Shown here one piece after another: positions 63,623 through 64,000 of a stretch of 64,000 nt of DNA. Origin of the DNA: Pseudomonas nabeulensis (GTDB lineage: Bacteria > Pseudomonadota > Gammaproteobacteria > Pseudomonadales > Pseudomonadaceae); assembly GCF_004682045.1 (NCBI RefSeq), contig NZ_QUZT01000017.1, positions 1 to 64,000 on the forward strand, in the 5' to 3' direction. The notes beneath the pieces were generated by a model. That model was not told the DNA's origin, searched no databases, and saw only the letters and a program-made list of their open reading frames with translations. A program made the position numbers and the translations under genes. Position 1 is the first letter of the stretch; each line of letters begins with the position of its first letter.

Positions 63623-64000
63623 TTGGACAAGATCCTGATTCGTGGGGCTAGAACCCACAACCTGAAGAACATCGACCTGACCCTGCCCCGGGACAAACTG
63701 ATCGTCATCACCGGCTTGTCCGGCTCCGGCAAATCGTCCCTGGCGTTCGACACGCTGTATGCCGAAGGCCAGCGTCGCTATGTGGAATCGCTGTCGGCCT
63801 ATGCCCGGCAGTTCCTGTCGATGATGGAAAAACCCGACGTCGACACCATCGAAGGCCTGTCGCCGGCGATTTCCATCGAACAGAAGTCGACCTCCCATAA
63901 CCCACGCTCCACCGTGGGCACCATTACCGAAATCTACGACTACCTGCGCCTGCTCTATGCACGCGTGGGTATTCCGCGTTGCCCGGACCACGACATTCCA
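63623..64000 (+). CDS. uvrA: Excinuclease ABC subunit A (5' part, cut by window end)
   Basis: The first 126 codons. Starts at TTG with GCGAGG upstream, giving [19 protein letters not shown], the family N-terminus. The first Walker A ([22 protein letters not shown]) and the [15 protein letters not shown] stretch are present, as is [18 protein letters not shown]. UvrA recognises DNA lesions with UvrB in nucleotide excision repair. The rest lies outside the window. Confidence 0.98.
   Translation, partial: MDKILIRGARTHNLKNIDLTLPRDKLIVITGLSGSGKSSLAFDTLYAEGQRRYVESLSAYARQFLSMMEKPDVDTIEGLSPAISIEQKSTSHNPRSTVGTITEIYDYLRLLYARVGIPRCPDHDIP

Noticed and set aside
1..64000. CRISPR array, insertion sequences, tRNA or rRNA genes
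   Set aside because: No regularly spaced short repeats, no transposase frame and no tRNA-like cloverleaf were found on either strand by reading; the repeats present are REP-type or the ycaC duplication.

Overview
The window reads as chromosomal DNA of a fluorescent Pseudomonas (P. fluorescens group). The evidence is high GC, GC-rich third codon positions, many GC-rich REP-type palindromes between genes, and a gene order I recognise from Pseudomonas: ubiX-mpl-eatR-exaC-eat-eutBC, ppa, xseB-ispA-dxs, the riboflavin cluster ribA/thiL/nusB/ribH/ribBA/ribC/ribD/nrdR, a ZrgA/ABC/oprG cluster, and ssb-MFS-uvrA. I saw no tRNA, rRNA, CRISPR array or transposase gene.

Layout. 0-8.7 kb: a DedA-PAP2 fusion, a Lon-N-domain protein, lrgAB, a MaoC hydratase, a lipoprotein that joins MORN repeats to a C13-type cysteine peptidase domain, a Rossmann oxidoreductase, then ubiX and mpl. 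8.7-16.4 kb: an ethanolamine utilisation unit. A sigma-54 activator (EatR-like) is transcribed divergently from exaC-eat-eutB-eutC, and a very good -24/-12 promoter lies in front of exaC. 16.4-19.4 kb: GNAT, DedA, MtfA peptidase and ppa.

19.4-30 kb is the accessory part. It holds a lone LexA/PrtR-like repressor followed by a probable unannotated structured RNA, two nearly identical ycaC hydrolase genes enclosing an AbiE-type (type IV) toxin-antitoxin pair, two small exported proteins, a 5'-truncated YhcG-type PDDEXK nuclease, an overlapping oxidoreductase/MerR pair, an unrecognised 481-residue protein, and a Fic protein with four copies of a palindromic operator motif in its promoter. The AbiE cassette between duplicated host genes is the strongest sign of recent horizontal movement.

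30-46 kb is core metabolism: isoprenoid precursors (ispA, dxs), vitamin B12 uptake (btuB and a BtuF-like protein facing each other), riboflavin and thiamine cofactor synthesis, NrdR, and a CnoX-like thioredoxin. The RibA half of RibBA lacks its zinc cysteines, and a separate intact ribA is present. 46-50.4 kb: a zinc-uptake style cluster (ZrgA, ABC ATPase, FtsX-like permease, DUF3299) behind a Zur-like box, then an OmpW/OprG porin behind an Anr/FNR-like box. 50.5-64 kb: a RmlD-like reductase, an MscS channel, a ybhP-clsB-ybhN lipid operon, a DUF3182 protein with an alpha/beta hydrolase, a GlxA-type regulator divergent from a cysteine hydrolase, tam, ssb, an MFS transporter and the first 126 codons of uvrA, which has a LexA-like box upstream.

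All identifications are by reading sequence motifs and gene order; no database search was run.
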